Position numbers and translations under genes: made by a program. DNA of 18,136 nt from JAKAWQ01 sp035549615 (GTDB lineage Bacteria > Pseudomonadota > Alphaproteobacteria > Acetobacterales > Acetobacteraceae): NCBI GenBank assembly GCA_035549615.1, contig DASZQO010000342.1, positions 1 to 18,136 of the forward strand, written 5' to 3'. This document shows positions 7,399-13,383 of the stretch, in pieces. The notes beneath the pieces were generated by a model that worked only from the letters and a program-made list of their open reading frames with translations, searched no databases and had not been told where the DNA came from. The first letter of the stretch is position 1. Each line of letters starts with the position of its first letter.

Positions 7399-8205
7399 TC
7401 AGCCTGCCGGCTGGCATTGCGGGCAGGAATAGCCGGTGCGGCCGCCCAACTTGAACACGCGGAGCGCTGTGCCGCAGCGCGGACAGCGCCCGCCCGCCTG
7501 CCGGTGCGGGATCAGGAAATGCTTCGGCAATGTCTCGGTGAATTTCTCCGCCCCGGCACCGACGGCCACCGCCGTCTCAAAGACACGCCGCATTGCCTCA
7601 TAAAGGCGCGACCGCGCGGCTTTATCCAGCGCCCGCGTGGCCAACCCCGGATGCAGCCGCGCCTGGAACAGGATCTCGTCCGCATAGATGTTGCCGATCC
7701 CGGCAAGACGGGACTGTTCCATCAGCACCGATTTGATCGCCTGCCGTCCGTTCCCGAGCGCCTCTTCGAAGGCGGCGAGATCGAAGGCCGGAGCGAGCGC
7801 ATCCGGCCCGAGTTTTGTATCTGAAATGAACCGTTCCATGCTCCCAGCGAAGTGGACCCCGCCAATGCGGCGCGGATTGAGATAGGCAAGCTGATCCCCT
7901 TCCGCAAACCCGAGCGAGAAGTGAGTATGTGCCGGCACTTTCTCGTGGCGAGCGAGATGACGAAGCGAACCATTCATGCCGAAATGCATCGCGAGCGTGC
8001 CATCCGCCGCCATCTCGATGAACAGCACCTTGCCATGCCGCCGACAGGCACCGACGCGCTTGCCCGTGATACGCTGGCGCAAACTCGCCGGCGAGATACC
8101 CTGCACCATGCCCGGATCGATCACCGGCACCTCGGCAACGACCCTGCCCAGGCAGGTCTTCTCCGCCAGCCGGCGAAAGATCTCGACATCCGGCAGCTCT
8201 GGCAT
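7399..8205 (-). CDS. Fpg/Nei-family DNA glycosylase/AP lyase
   Basis: 268 residues, the normal MutM length. The frame is open upstream, but the family requires the N-terminal MPELP (Pro2 is the nucleophile, Glu3 catalytic), fixing the ATG at 8205. The catalytic lysine region is RRHGKVLF (K59). The void-filling Met is in HFGMNGSL (M77), the helix-two-turn-helix signature in LAGIGNIYADEILF (167-180). The C-terminal zinc finger has C241, C244, C261 and C264, with the conserved Arg at R256 (GGRTGYSC). It should excise oxidised or ring-opened purines and nick the strand. At the strand-wedge position, where MutM has Arg-Phe (DPRRFG), this protein reads NPRRIGG, so it may be a variant rather than the main 8-oxoguanine enzyme. 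It lies 46 bases after the M24 gene, probably co-transcribed, with no obvious link to amine breakdown. Confidence 0.88.
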   Translation of the reverse strand: MPELPDVEIFRRLAEKTCLGRVVAEVPVIDPGMVQGISPASLRQRITGKRVGACRRHGKVLFIEMAADGTLAMHFGMNGSLRHLARHEKVPAHTHFSLGFAEGDQLAYLNPRRIGGVHFAGSMERFISDTKLGPDALAPAFDLAAFEEALGNGRQAIKSVLMEQSRLAGIGNIYADEILFQARLHPGLATRALDKAARSRLYEAMRRVFETAVAVGAGAEKFTETLPKHFLIPHRQAGGRCPRCGTALRVFKLGGRTGYSCPQCQPAG

Positions 8206-8251
8206 GCTCCCTCCGTCGCTCTCGCGCCGGCCGGTGGCGATCGAGCTTTTC

Positions 8252-9481
8252 CTACCGCGCTTCCGTCCCCCCGCGGTTCCAGCCGCGCCCGCGCACGCCA
8301 AGAATCTCGTGCCCACCCGGCGTCACCGCCACCGTGTCCTCAAGCTTGATGAAGCCGCGTCTCGGATGCTGCAGCGTCGTCTCGACCGAGAGCACCATCC
8401 CGGGCTCGAGCGGCCGCTCGGCGTCCGTCGGCGGGTACGGCATCTCCCCGTTGGTCGGCAGGCGCGGCGCCTCGTGGCTGATCATGCCCATCCCGTGCGC
8501 GACGAAATGCATGTGATTGTGCTCGGGCAGCCTGTGCAAGGCTTCCTGGGCGGCTGCGAACACGTCCCCGCCCGGCCGCCCCGGCGCGATCATGCGGAAA
8601 GCGAGGCGCTGAATCTCATCCACCTTCGCAAGCAGGTCCTGAAGCTCATCATCCGGCTCGCCCAGCACCGCCATGCGCGTGAGATCGCCGATATAACCCT
8701 CGTAATTGCCGCCCGAATCGAGCGAAAGTGGCTCACCCTCCTGCCATGGCTGGTCTGAAGGCGCGCGGTTGAGGCTCGAGCCCGCGGTGATCAGGCAATA
8801 TTCGAAATCGAGCCCGCGGCTTGCCTCTTCACGTTGCAGCGCCTCGGCAATTTCCCGCTTGGTGGAACCGGCGCCGAAGCGGGCAATCACCGCCAGCATC
8901 GAATCGATGATCCGCTCGGAAGCCTCGCCGAGCTTGGCCAGCTCCGCGGCGCTCTTGATCGCGCGCAGCCGCTCGAGAACAATAAGCCCCTCGACGATCT
9001 TCGCGTTCGGCAGGCCGGTGTGGAGCGCTTCCGCTGCATCCATCGGCAGAAACGGCTTCTCGACGCCGATCCGCCCTTCTGCGAACCCGAGCCGCCGCAC
9101 CAGATCGAGGGCGAACTCCATGGCATCGACACTGCCGGAAGAAATGGCGCGCATGTCCGGCACCCAGAATGACCGGACTGCAAGCTGATGCCGCTCCAGC
9201 TTGTGCGCGATATAGGCCGCCTTGTCGGGATGGCCCTTCGGATAGACGAGCACGGGCAAATAGCGGCTGAGGCCCATGGCGTCCATGTAGCTAAAGAACT
9301 GCGCCCGATGGCCGCCCAGCAGATAGCGGATATTGTGCTTTGATGTCACAAGCATGACGTCGATACCCGCTTCGTCCATCAGCCGGTCGAGCCGGTGGCG
9401 GTCGAACGGGATCGCTGCGCCTACGGTGGCGGCATTGGCGCTCTCCGTGGCAGAAGCCGGACGAGTCTCGGTTTCCAGCAT
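8252..9481 (-). CDS. M24-family metallohydrolase (Xaa-Pro peptidase/creatinase-like)
   Basis: 409 residues. The N-terminal creatinase-like domain is about 25-170 and the C-terminal pita-bread domain about 180-400. All five metal ligands of catalytic M24 peptidases are visible: D255 (SLDSGG), D266 (GDLTR), H329 (FVAHGMG), E367 (SVET) and E381 (KLEDT). Active metal-dependent hydrolysis is therefore likely. The family includes Xaa-Pro dipeptidases, but also creatinase, ectoine hydrolase DoeA and the DMSP lyase DddP, so a small nitrogen compound is possible as substrate. Start ATG at 9481 follows a strong GAGGAGGAG ribosome site, so the upstream in-frame extension is not needed. Cytoplasmic, with no signal peptide. 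It stands between the atypical regulator and the glycosylase on the same strand. The family is certain; the substrate is not. Confidence 0.85.
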   Translation of the reverse strand: MLETETRPASATESANAATVGAAIPFDRHRLDRLMDEAGIDVMLVTSKHNIRYLLGGHRAQFFSYMDAMGLSRYLPVLVYPKGHPDKAAYIAHKLERHQLAVRSFWVPDMRAISSGSVDAMEFALDLVRRLGFAEGRIGVEKPFLPMDAAEALHTGLPNAKIVEGLIVLERLRAIKSAAELAKLGEASERIIDSMLAVIARFGAGSTKREIAEALQREEASRGLDFEYCLITAGSSLNRAPSDQPWQEGEPLSLDSGGNYEGYIGDLTRMAVLGEPDDELQDLLAKVDEIQRLAFRMIAPGRPGGDVFAAAQEALHRLPEHNHMHFVAHGMGMISHEAPRLPTNGEMPYPPTDAERPLEPGMVLSVETTLQHPRRGFIKLEDTVAVTPGGHEILGVRGRGWNRGGTEAR

Positions 9482-9582
9482 GGCGGTCTCCTCCTCTTTC
9501 TGCCCTCTGTTATCCGCCCGCGCAGGCCGGCCCGCAAGCCTCGCAGCGTCCGCCACCGTCTCGCCCGCCCCATCGCAAGCAA

Positions 9583-9612
9583 GGTTTCACCGCCACGATT
9601 GATCGCGAAACC
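9583..9612. promoter_or_regulatory. inverted repeat GGTTTC-N18-GAAACC upstream of the M24 gene
   Basis: Six-base arms at 9583-9588 and 9607-9612, about 100 bases before the M24 start. A second pair, GATCGC (9601-9606) and GCGATC (9616-9621), overlaps it. Possible operator; no experimental parallel is known to me. Confidence 0.3.
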
Positions 9613-9626
9613 ATTGCGATCCGCGC

Positions 9627-9641
9627 CGTGCCGGCGGCACG
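9627..9641. promoter_or_regulatory. inverted repeat CGTGCC-GGC-GGCACG between regulator and M24 genes
   Basis: Perfect six-base GC-rich arms with a 3-base loop, about 50 bases after the stop of the response-regulator-like gene. On the minus strand no T-run follows, so it is not a standard intrinsic terminator. It may be a weak terminator, an mRNA-end hairpin or an operator. Confidence 0.3.
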
Positions 9642-9691
9642 CTCAGAAAAGCCACGGGACCGTCCACAAAAGAATTATTCAAGAGATTCAT

Positions 9692-10522
9692 TCACGGGCA
9701 TTCGGCGGATTCATCCGCAGCGGCCGCGCTTTTCTTCTGTTCAGCCGCACGGGCTGCCTCGTCCCAGCGGTACCCGAAACCGTGATAGCTTCTAATGGCG
9801 GCGAACTCAGGGTCGACGAGGCGAAATTTCTGGCGAATGCGCTTGATCGCCGCCCGCACATTGCAGCGGTAGCCGTCCTTGCCGGCGCCGGACAAGAACC
9901 CTTCCCCTTTGATGAGGTCGTAAAGCTCGCGGTGGCTGACATCGCTTCCCCCTGCCCTCGCAAGCTCACTCACGATCCGGAATTCGGTCAGGCTGAGATC
10001 AACGCGCCGCCTCTTCCAGAACGCCCGGCTGGTGCCGAAACGAAGATCGAGTCCGCCCAGTGCTAGGCTCTGCCCGTCGTCCCGCACCGCCGTCTCATCC
10101 CGCCTTGCGTGCGCGCCCGCCATCAGCGTCTCCACCGATTTGAGAAGCTGAAGAAACATCCGTCCTGCCGTCGTGTTTTCGGCACGATGGGGCTCTGTCC
10201 CCACGCTTTCGTCCGTCGTCGCGGCGTTGCCTCCCGGGAGCAGCGCCCGCGCCTTCTCCCAACTCTCGGCAAAATGCCGCAACGTCTCGTTTCCTCCCTC
10301 TCTCCCCCAGTCGAGCACCACGAGATCCGGGCACGGGTTCCGGCTCAGCCGCGCGAGCAGCGCGGGAAACTCCGCAACCTCCTCGACGACGCCCCCACCA
10401 AGGGTGAAGGCGCGGAGCAGATCATCATACTGTTCCCGAACTCTGCCGAGCGTGATGATGTGTGCCGCGGGACGCGCGGCGGACTCGCGACGCATGTCCT
10501 CAAGTCGTGCAGGCTCATCCAT
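9692..10522 (-). CDS. atypical response-regulator-like protein, degenerate receiver plus OmpR/ChvI-type winged helix
   Basis: 276 residues. The C-terminal part (about 155-254) is a clear OmpR/PhoB-type DNA-binding domain: LSLTEFRIVSELA at 176-188, a recognition-helix region around 220-234, and the terminal hairpin IRSYHGFGYRW at 243-253. The wording recalls ChvI of alphaproteobacteria. The N-terminal part (about 20-135) looks like a receiver that has decayed. PDLVVLDWG (65-73) retains an Asp at the usual phosphorylation place (D71), but the acidic pair at the end of strand 1 is missing (IITLGRV instead of VDDD). No strand-4 Thr/Ser or strand-5 Lys-Pro can be found. No histidine kinase is adjacent. 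Start ATG at 10522 follows GGAGGAG at 7 bases. It probably binds DNA without classic phosphorelay control. A 23-residue Ala/Lys/Glu-rich tail follows the winged helix. Confidence 0.8.
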   Translation of the reverse strand: MDEPARLEDMRRESAARPAAHIITLGRVREQYDDLLRAFTLGGGVVEEVAEFPALLARLSRNPCPDLVVLDWGREGGNETLRHFAESWEKARALLPGGNAATTDESVGTEPHRAENTTAGRMFLQLLKSVETLMAGAHARRDETAVRDDGQSLALGGLDLRFGTSRAFWKRRRVDLSLTEFRIVSELARAGGSDVSHRELYDLIKGEGFLSGAGKDGYRCNVRAAIKRIRQKFRLVDPEFAAIRSYHGFGYRWDEAARAAEQKKSAAAADESAECP

Positions 10523-10728
10523 GCACTTGCTCCTCCATCAGGGGCCCGATCCTCCATGGGTCTGCGCGTTATGGCGTTTGGCGGGGCGTCACATCTGCCT
10601 CCGAAGGCACATGCTCCAAACCTTGGATTTAGAGCGCAACACGGATACCGTTCGCATCGGGATATCCGTTCTTTGGCGGGGGCCTTTGCGGCACACCATC
10701 AGGAATGGCGTGTAATCCCCACACCCGA

Positions 10729-10746
10729 CATTTCTCCGCGGAAATG
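10729..10746. promoter_or_regulatory. inverted repeat CATTTC-N6-GAAATG in divergent spacer
   Basis: Perfect six-base arms around TCCGCG, about 210 bases upstream of the regulator start and about 250 bases before the lipoprotein remnant. One of several palindromes in this spacer; possibly an operator. Confidence 0.3.
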
Positions 10747-10756
10747 CCGCTGTCCA

Positions 10757-10766
10757 CTTCGCGAAG
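10757..10766. promoter_or_regulatory. 10-bp perfect palindrome CTTCGCGAAG
   Basis: Self-complementary 10-mer, 10 bases after the CATTTC/GAAATG repeat. It could be a protein binding site; nothing further can be shown from sequence. Confidence 0.25.
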
Positions 10767-10867
10767 GCTGCGCAGAACCAGTGTCAGCCCGGAGGCCGGC
10801 TTGTGACTATTCTGTGGCTTCACAAGGCCGAGATTGTCCTCCTGCTTCTTGCCATATTGTTGGCGCC

Positions 10868-10881
10868 TGACTGCACAGTCA
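10868..10881. promoter_or_regulatory. 14-bp palindrome TGACTG-CA-CAGTCA
   Basis: Perfect six-base arms with a 2-base centre, about 100 bases before the lipoprotein signal-peptide codons. It is a typical size for a dimeric repressor site. The remaining spacer (10523-10924) holds no gene I can support. Confidence 0.35.
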
Positions 10882-10981
10882 TGCCGTCTTTAGTTCGAAA
10901 TGATAACGTTCTATTGTGGCATGATTCTCCTTCGCTAACAAAATTCCCTGCTCTTCTCACACGCATTTCCGCTGCGAAGGG

Positions 10982-12114
10982 ATATCGGAAACGCCGCATC
11001 TCACGCGCTGCCTGCCGGGCCTTCTCGCCGCGCTCCTTCTGTCGGCTTGTGCTCCGTCCCCACCGCAGCTCTCCGGCACTGGCGCAGGCTCTGGCGCACG
11101 GGCGAGCGCAACCACGCCCCTGCCCGTGCTGCTGCAATATCACGGGCTCTATGCAGTGGCGCAGAACACTTTGCTGCCGATCGGCAGCAGCGCAGAGCCG
11201 GATCCGGAAAACGGGTTGAGCCCGGCGGATCTCTCTCCCGAAACAAGTTTCCTGATCTATAGCCGCAATTTGACCGTCGACCCCGAGCCTCTCGACAGCG
11301 CAATCACTCTCGGTCGCTTGGCCCAGGTGCGTGACGAAAGAACCGAGGACGGCGCGGTCATACCCCTTGCCAGCCGCCGGACGGCGCCGAACCTTCCGGG
11401 CTATCAGGTTCTGCTCCAGGTCCAGCCCGTCGCGGGCCAACCTGACATGATCATCGCCGCGCCGCAAACCCTGCTGACAGCGGGCGTCTATTCGCTCAAG
11501 CTCAACGGCGTGGATGTCTGGAAGTCCCGTTTCGGCGTGACCTGGTCGAGCATCTCGGCACAGCAATCTGCGGCGGAGCATTGCGTCGAAAAACTGCCAT
11601 CGGGCTACCAGCCCTGCATCGCCGTCAGCGGCAGCCGCGGTTTCATCGTACGTGAGCTTCGTTCGCTTCGCACAATCGAAGGAAACGCACCAGGGCTCAC
11701 GATCGAAGGCCAGCTCGTCAATATCTCTCCGGTAAACGAGATCCTGCCGTCTCTCTCGGCCTCGCTGCTCGATGACCAGAATCAGATGGTGCAGGCACTG
11801 CCGGCGGTGACCCTCCCCAAGCAGGTGTTGGCGCCGGCGGCGTCTATGATTTCCGCATCAATGTGACGGGGGCGCCTTCGTGCGTGTCGGCGCCGGCCCA
11901 GCGCCAGCCAAGCGTGCCATAGAGCGGCTCATCGACCGCGGTCAGCGGCAGCCAGACCAGTGTCGGCGGCACCGGAACCGGCAGCGCGGGCGCGAACGCC
12001 AGCGATCATGCGACTGCCTCGATCGGCGCCGGCGGCAGGAGCGCGAGCAACGTCGCCTCCGGCAGCGGCAAGGCGCGCGGCAACGGCTCCGCGACGATTT
12101 CGATCATGCCGTAA
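10982..12114 (+). pseudogene. decayed gene for a secreted lipoprotein of unknown function
   Basis: Coding-like DNA begins with a lipoprotein signal (LPGLLAALLLSAC, the Cys codon at 11048-11050) and continues in one frame to about 11833. It carries no recognised domain at first, then a stretch (about 11696-11830, LTIEGQLVNISPVNEI and on) reminiscent of FxLYD/DUF3426 beta-domains. Three faults show. After the in-frame TGA at 10922 there is no ATG, GTG or TTG before the lipobox. Near 11831-11837 the frame drops into a premature stop at 11864, while the next frame gives a natural continuation (GGVYDFRINVTGAPSC), as if one G were lost. That frame meets a TAG at 11920, yet continues as a Ser/Gly/Ala-rich, GC3-high stretch to TAA at 12112-12114, right before a terminator. 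It is either a pseudogene or a true gene with sequencing errors. The first in-frame GTG (11126) lies after the lipobox and is not a credible start. Confidence 0.6.
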
Positions 12115-12138
12115 CCTCCCAACAGAGCAATTTTTGCG

Positions 12139-12175
12139 CGGCCGGCGGAATCCCCTCTCTGCCGGCCGATTTTTT
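12139..12175 (+). terminator. intrinsic terminator after the lipoprotein remnant
   Basis: Eight-base stem CGGCCGGC (12139-12146) and GCCGGCCG (12161-12168) with a 14-base loop, followed by A and six T (12170-12175). It lies 24 bases after the TAA that ends the lipoprotein frame. Confidence 0.8.
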
Positions 12176-12464
12176 AGGAGCACGCCGTCTCTGGCCGCAT
12201 AGCAGCACCAGGCTCGCCACGGATTGACGCGATGGCGCCCCCGTCCCATCCTGCCGGCCATGGTCACCAGCACCCGCATCGCCGCCAGCATCGCTGAACG
12301 ACGCCGACGCCGCATTGTCCGCGGCGGTCCCGGCTCGTCTCGTGGGGATTGGCGCGCTCGATGCGGGTAGTCCAGGGCGGGTAGCCCAGGCAGGCACCAC
12401 CCGCAGATCAGAGCGCCGACCAGACACCCATCCGGAACCCCGCCCCACCAAAGGCGGGGTTTTT
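12176..12464 (+). other. 260-base stretch with no convincing protein gene, ended by its own terminator (possible small RNA)
   Basis: Lying between one terminator and another, this segment must be crossed by a plus-strand transcript for the second terminator to have a purpose. A local fold is visible: GCGGGT (12365-12370) can pair with ACCCGC (near 12401), enclosing a GGGC/GCCC hairpin. A 14-base unit GCGGGTAG(T/C)CCAGG is repeated in tandem at 12365 and 12379. No SRP, tmRNA, RNase P or tRNA hallmark is present. Only very short open frames exist. The RNA-gene reading is an inference. Confidence 0.3.
12436..12464 (+). terminator. intrinsic terminator just before the GNAT gene
   Basis: Nine-base stem AACCCCGCC (12436-12444) and GGCGGGGTT (12453-12461), 8-base loop, T-run at 12460-12464. 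No T-run follows it on the minus strand. It ends a plus-strand transcript starting upstream, because the acetyltransferase gene begins only 18 bases later. Confidence 0.82.
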
Positions 12465-12482
12465 CATGTCCTTCCCTTACCC

Positions 12483-13019
12483 ATGCCCGGCCGCCCGATG
12501 CCCCCAGCCGTCATCTCCCCCCTTGAACCGCCTCCCGCCCCGGCCGCCTCCGCGCCGCGCATCGTCACCCTTGCAGATCGTCCCGATCTCCTGCCGACAA
12601 TCGTGCAATGGCTGCGCGATCATCACGCGCCCCAGGCGCCGCTTGCGCCCTATGCCGCCCAGATCGCCAGCCGTGTCTCGCTGCTCGGGCCTGAGCAATG
12701 CCTCATCCTGCTCGCCGGCTCCGTTCCCGCCGGCACCGCGAGCCTCACGGCCCAAGGGCTGAAATCCCGTTCCGAGCTCACCCCGTGGCTCACCAACGTC
12801 TTCGTTGCGTCATCATTCCGGGGCCGCGGCTACGCGCGCCGCCTGGTCATGGCGGTGGAAGCGGCCGCCCGTCGGGCCGCCATCCCGACACTCTGGCTCT
12901 ACACACGCTCCGCTGAGCCGCTCTATGGCGCGCTTGGCTGGCGCTGGGCCGGCGCCGACACGCACGACGGTGCCCCCGTCACACTGATGCGCCGCGATCT
13001 GGTGGATGACGATCGTTGA
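12483..13019 (+). CDS. GNAT-family N-acetyltransferase
   Basis: 178 residues. The acetyl-CoA binding motif A is clear: TNVFVASSFRGRGYARRLVM at 104-123, with the R-G-x-G-Y/x-A loop (R113 to A118), followed by a helix and strand (IPTLWLYT) and the usual end (EPLYGALGWRW, 145-155). It transfers an acetyl group from acetyl-CoA to an amine of an unknown molecule, in the cytoplasm. The frame is open to 12315, but the terminator at 12436-12464 lies inside that extension, so I start at ATG 12483; ATG 12498 is an alternative. No ribosome site is evident before either, and the first 24 residues are Pro/Ala-rich and not part of the fold. Single gene; function in this context unknown. Confidence 0.78.
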   Translation: MPGRPMPPAVISPLEPPPAPAASAPRIVTLADRPDLLPTIVQWLRDHHAPQAPLAPYAAQIASRVSLLGPEQCLILLAGSVPAGTASLTAQGLKSRSELTPWLTNVFVASSFRGRGYARRLVMAVEAAARRAAIPTLWLYTRSAEPLYGALGWRWAGADTHDGAPVTLMRRDLVDDDR

Positions 13020-13181
13020 TCATCATCCGCCTGCTTTGTCGTCTCGATCGACTGCCTGGCTCTACTCAGGCTTGCCGCTGTTCCCTTATCCCCTTGCGCT
13101 TCGGTGGATGGAGAGGCCCTCCTATAGATGGAAGGGCATCACACGCCGTGCCCAATTAGTGCTGCCTCTTATTCGCACTTA

Positions 13182-13198
13182 TGCCTATAAAATAGGCA
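13182..13198. promoter_or_regulatory. palindrome TGCCTAT-AAA-ATAGGCA in the ammonium transporter upstream region
   Basis: Perfect seven-base arms with a 3-base centre in an AT-richer stretch, about 120 bases upstream of the sigma-54 promoter. That is a common distance for an enhancer or repressor site. It does not fit the NtrC consensus (TGCACYA-N3-TGGTGCA) as I recall it; a lone TGCAC half-site is at 13249-13253. The rest of the 13020-13383 spacer shows no gene. Confidence 0.35.
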
Positions 13199-13317
13199 AA
13201 TATTTCGTCATCTTTTGGCGGGCTCTGCCGCGATCATCTCAAAATTAATGCACGCCATAGGCGTTTCCTCGTTCATCGCGTTCAAACAAGAACGAAGGCG
13301 TGATGAGACGAGATTGC

Positions 13318-13333
13318 TGGCACGCTCCTTGCA
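13318..13333 (+). promoter_or_regulatory. sigma-54 (RpoN) promoter of the ammonium transporter gene
   Basis: TGGCACGCTCCTTGCA matches the consensus TGGCAC-N5-TTGCA at every fixed base, with GG (13319-13320) and GC (13331-13332) separated by exactly 10 bases. The expected RNA start is near 13344, 40 bases before the ATG. It implies NtrC-type control by nitrogen status. Confidence 0.9.
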
Positions 13334-13383
13334 GTTTTCCCTCGGGGCATACGGATTTCATGCCCCGTTCTTCGGAGGGAATC

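Noticed and set aside
8252..9481. Calling the M24 gene DddP or DoeA
   Set aside because: Those assignments need phylogeny; the intact ligand set alone fits ordinary peptidases as well.
10803..11219. Plus-strand open frame with a hydrophobic start and a Cys (IVLLLLAILLAPDC)
   Set aside because: It overlaps the lipoprotein frame, soon becomes Arg/Cys-rich shadow sequence, and cannot be joined in frame to the real lipobox.
10820..11581. Minus-strand open frame opposite the lipoprotein remnant
   Set aside because: Composition is that of an antisense shadow; no domain or ribosome site seen.
12232..12297. 21-codon His-rich open frame (MAPPSHPAGHGHQHPHRRQH) ahead of a terminator, like an attenuation leader
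   Set aside because: No good ribosome site, 140 bases from the terminator, and the downstream gene is an acetyltransferase unrelated to histidine synthesis. Probably chance.
12176..12464. SRP RNA, tmRNA, RNase P RNA or tRNA in this segment
   Set aside because: None of the conserved loops or anticodon-arm patterns is present.
12315..12482. Earlier start for the GNAT gene
   Set aside because: It would put an intrinsic terminator inside the coding region.
13300..13383. Earlier start for the ammonium transporter
   Set aside because: The sigma-54 promoter lies within this stretch, and the ATG at 13384 has a proper ribosome site.
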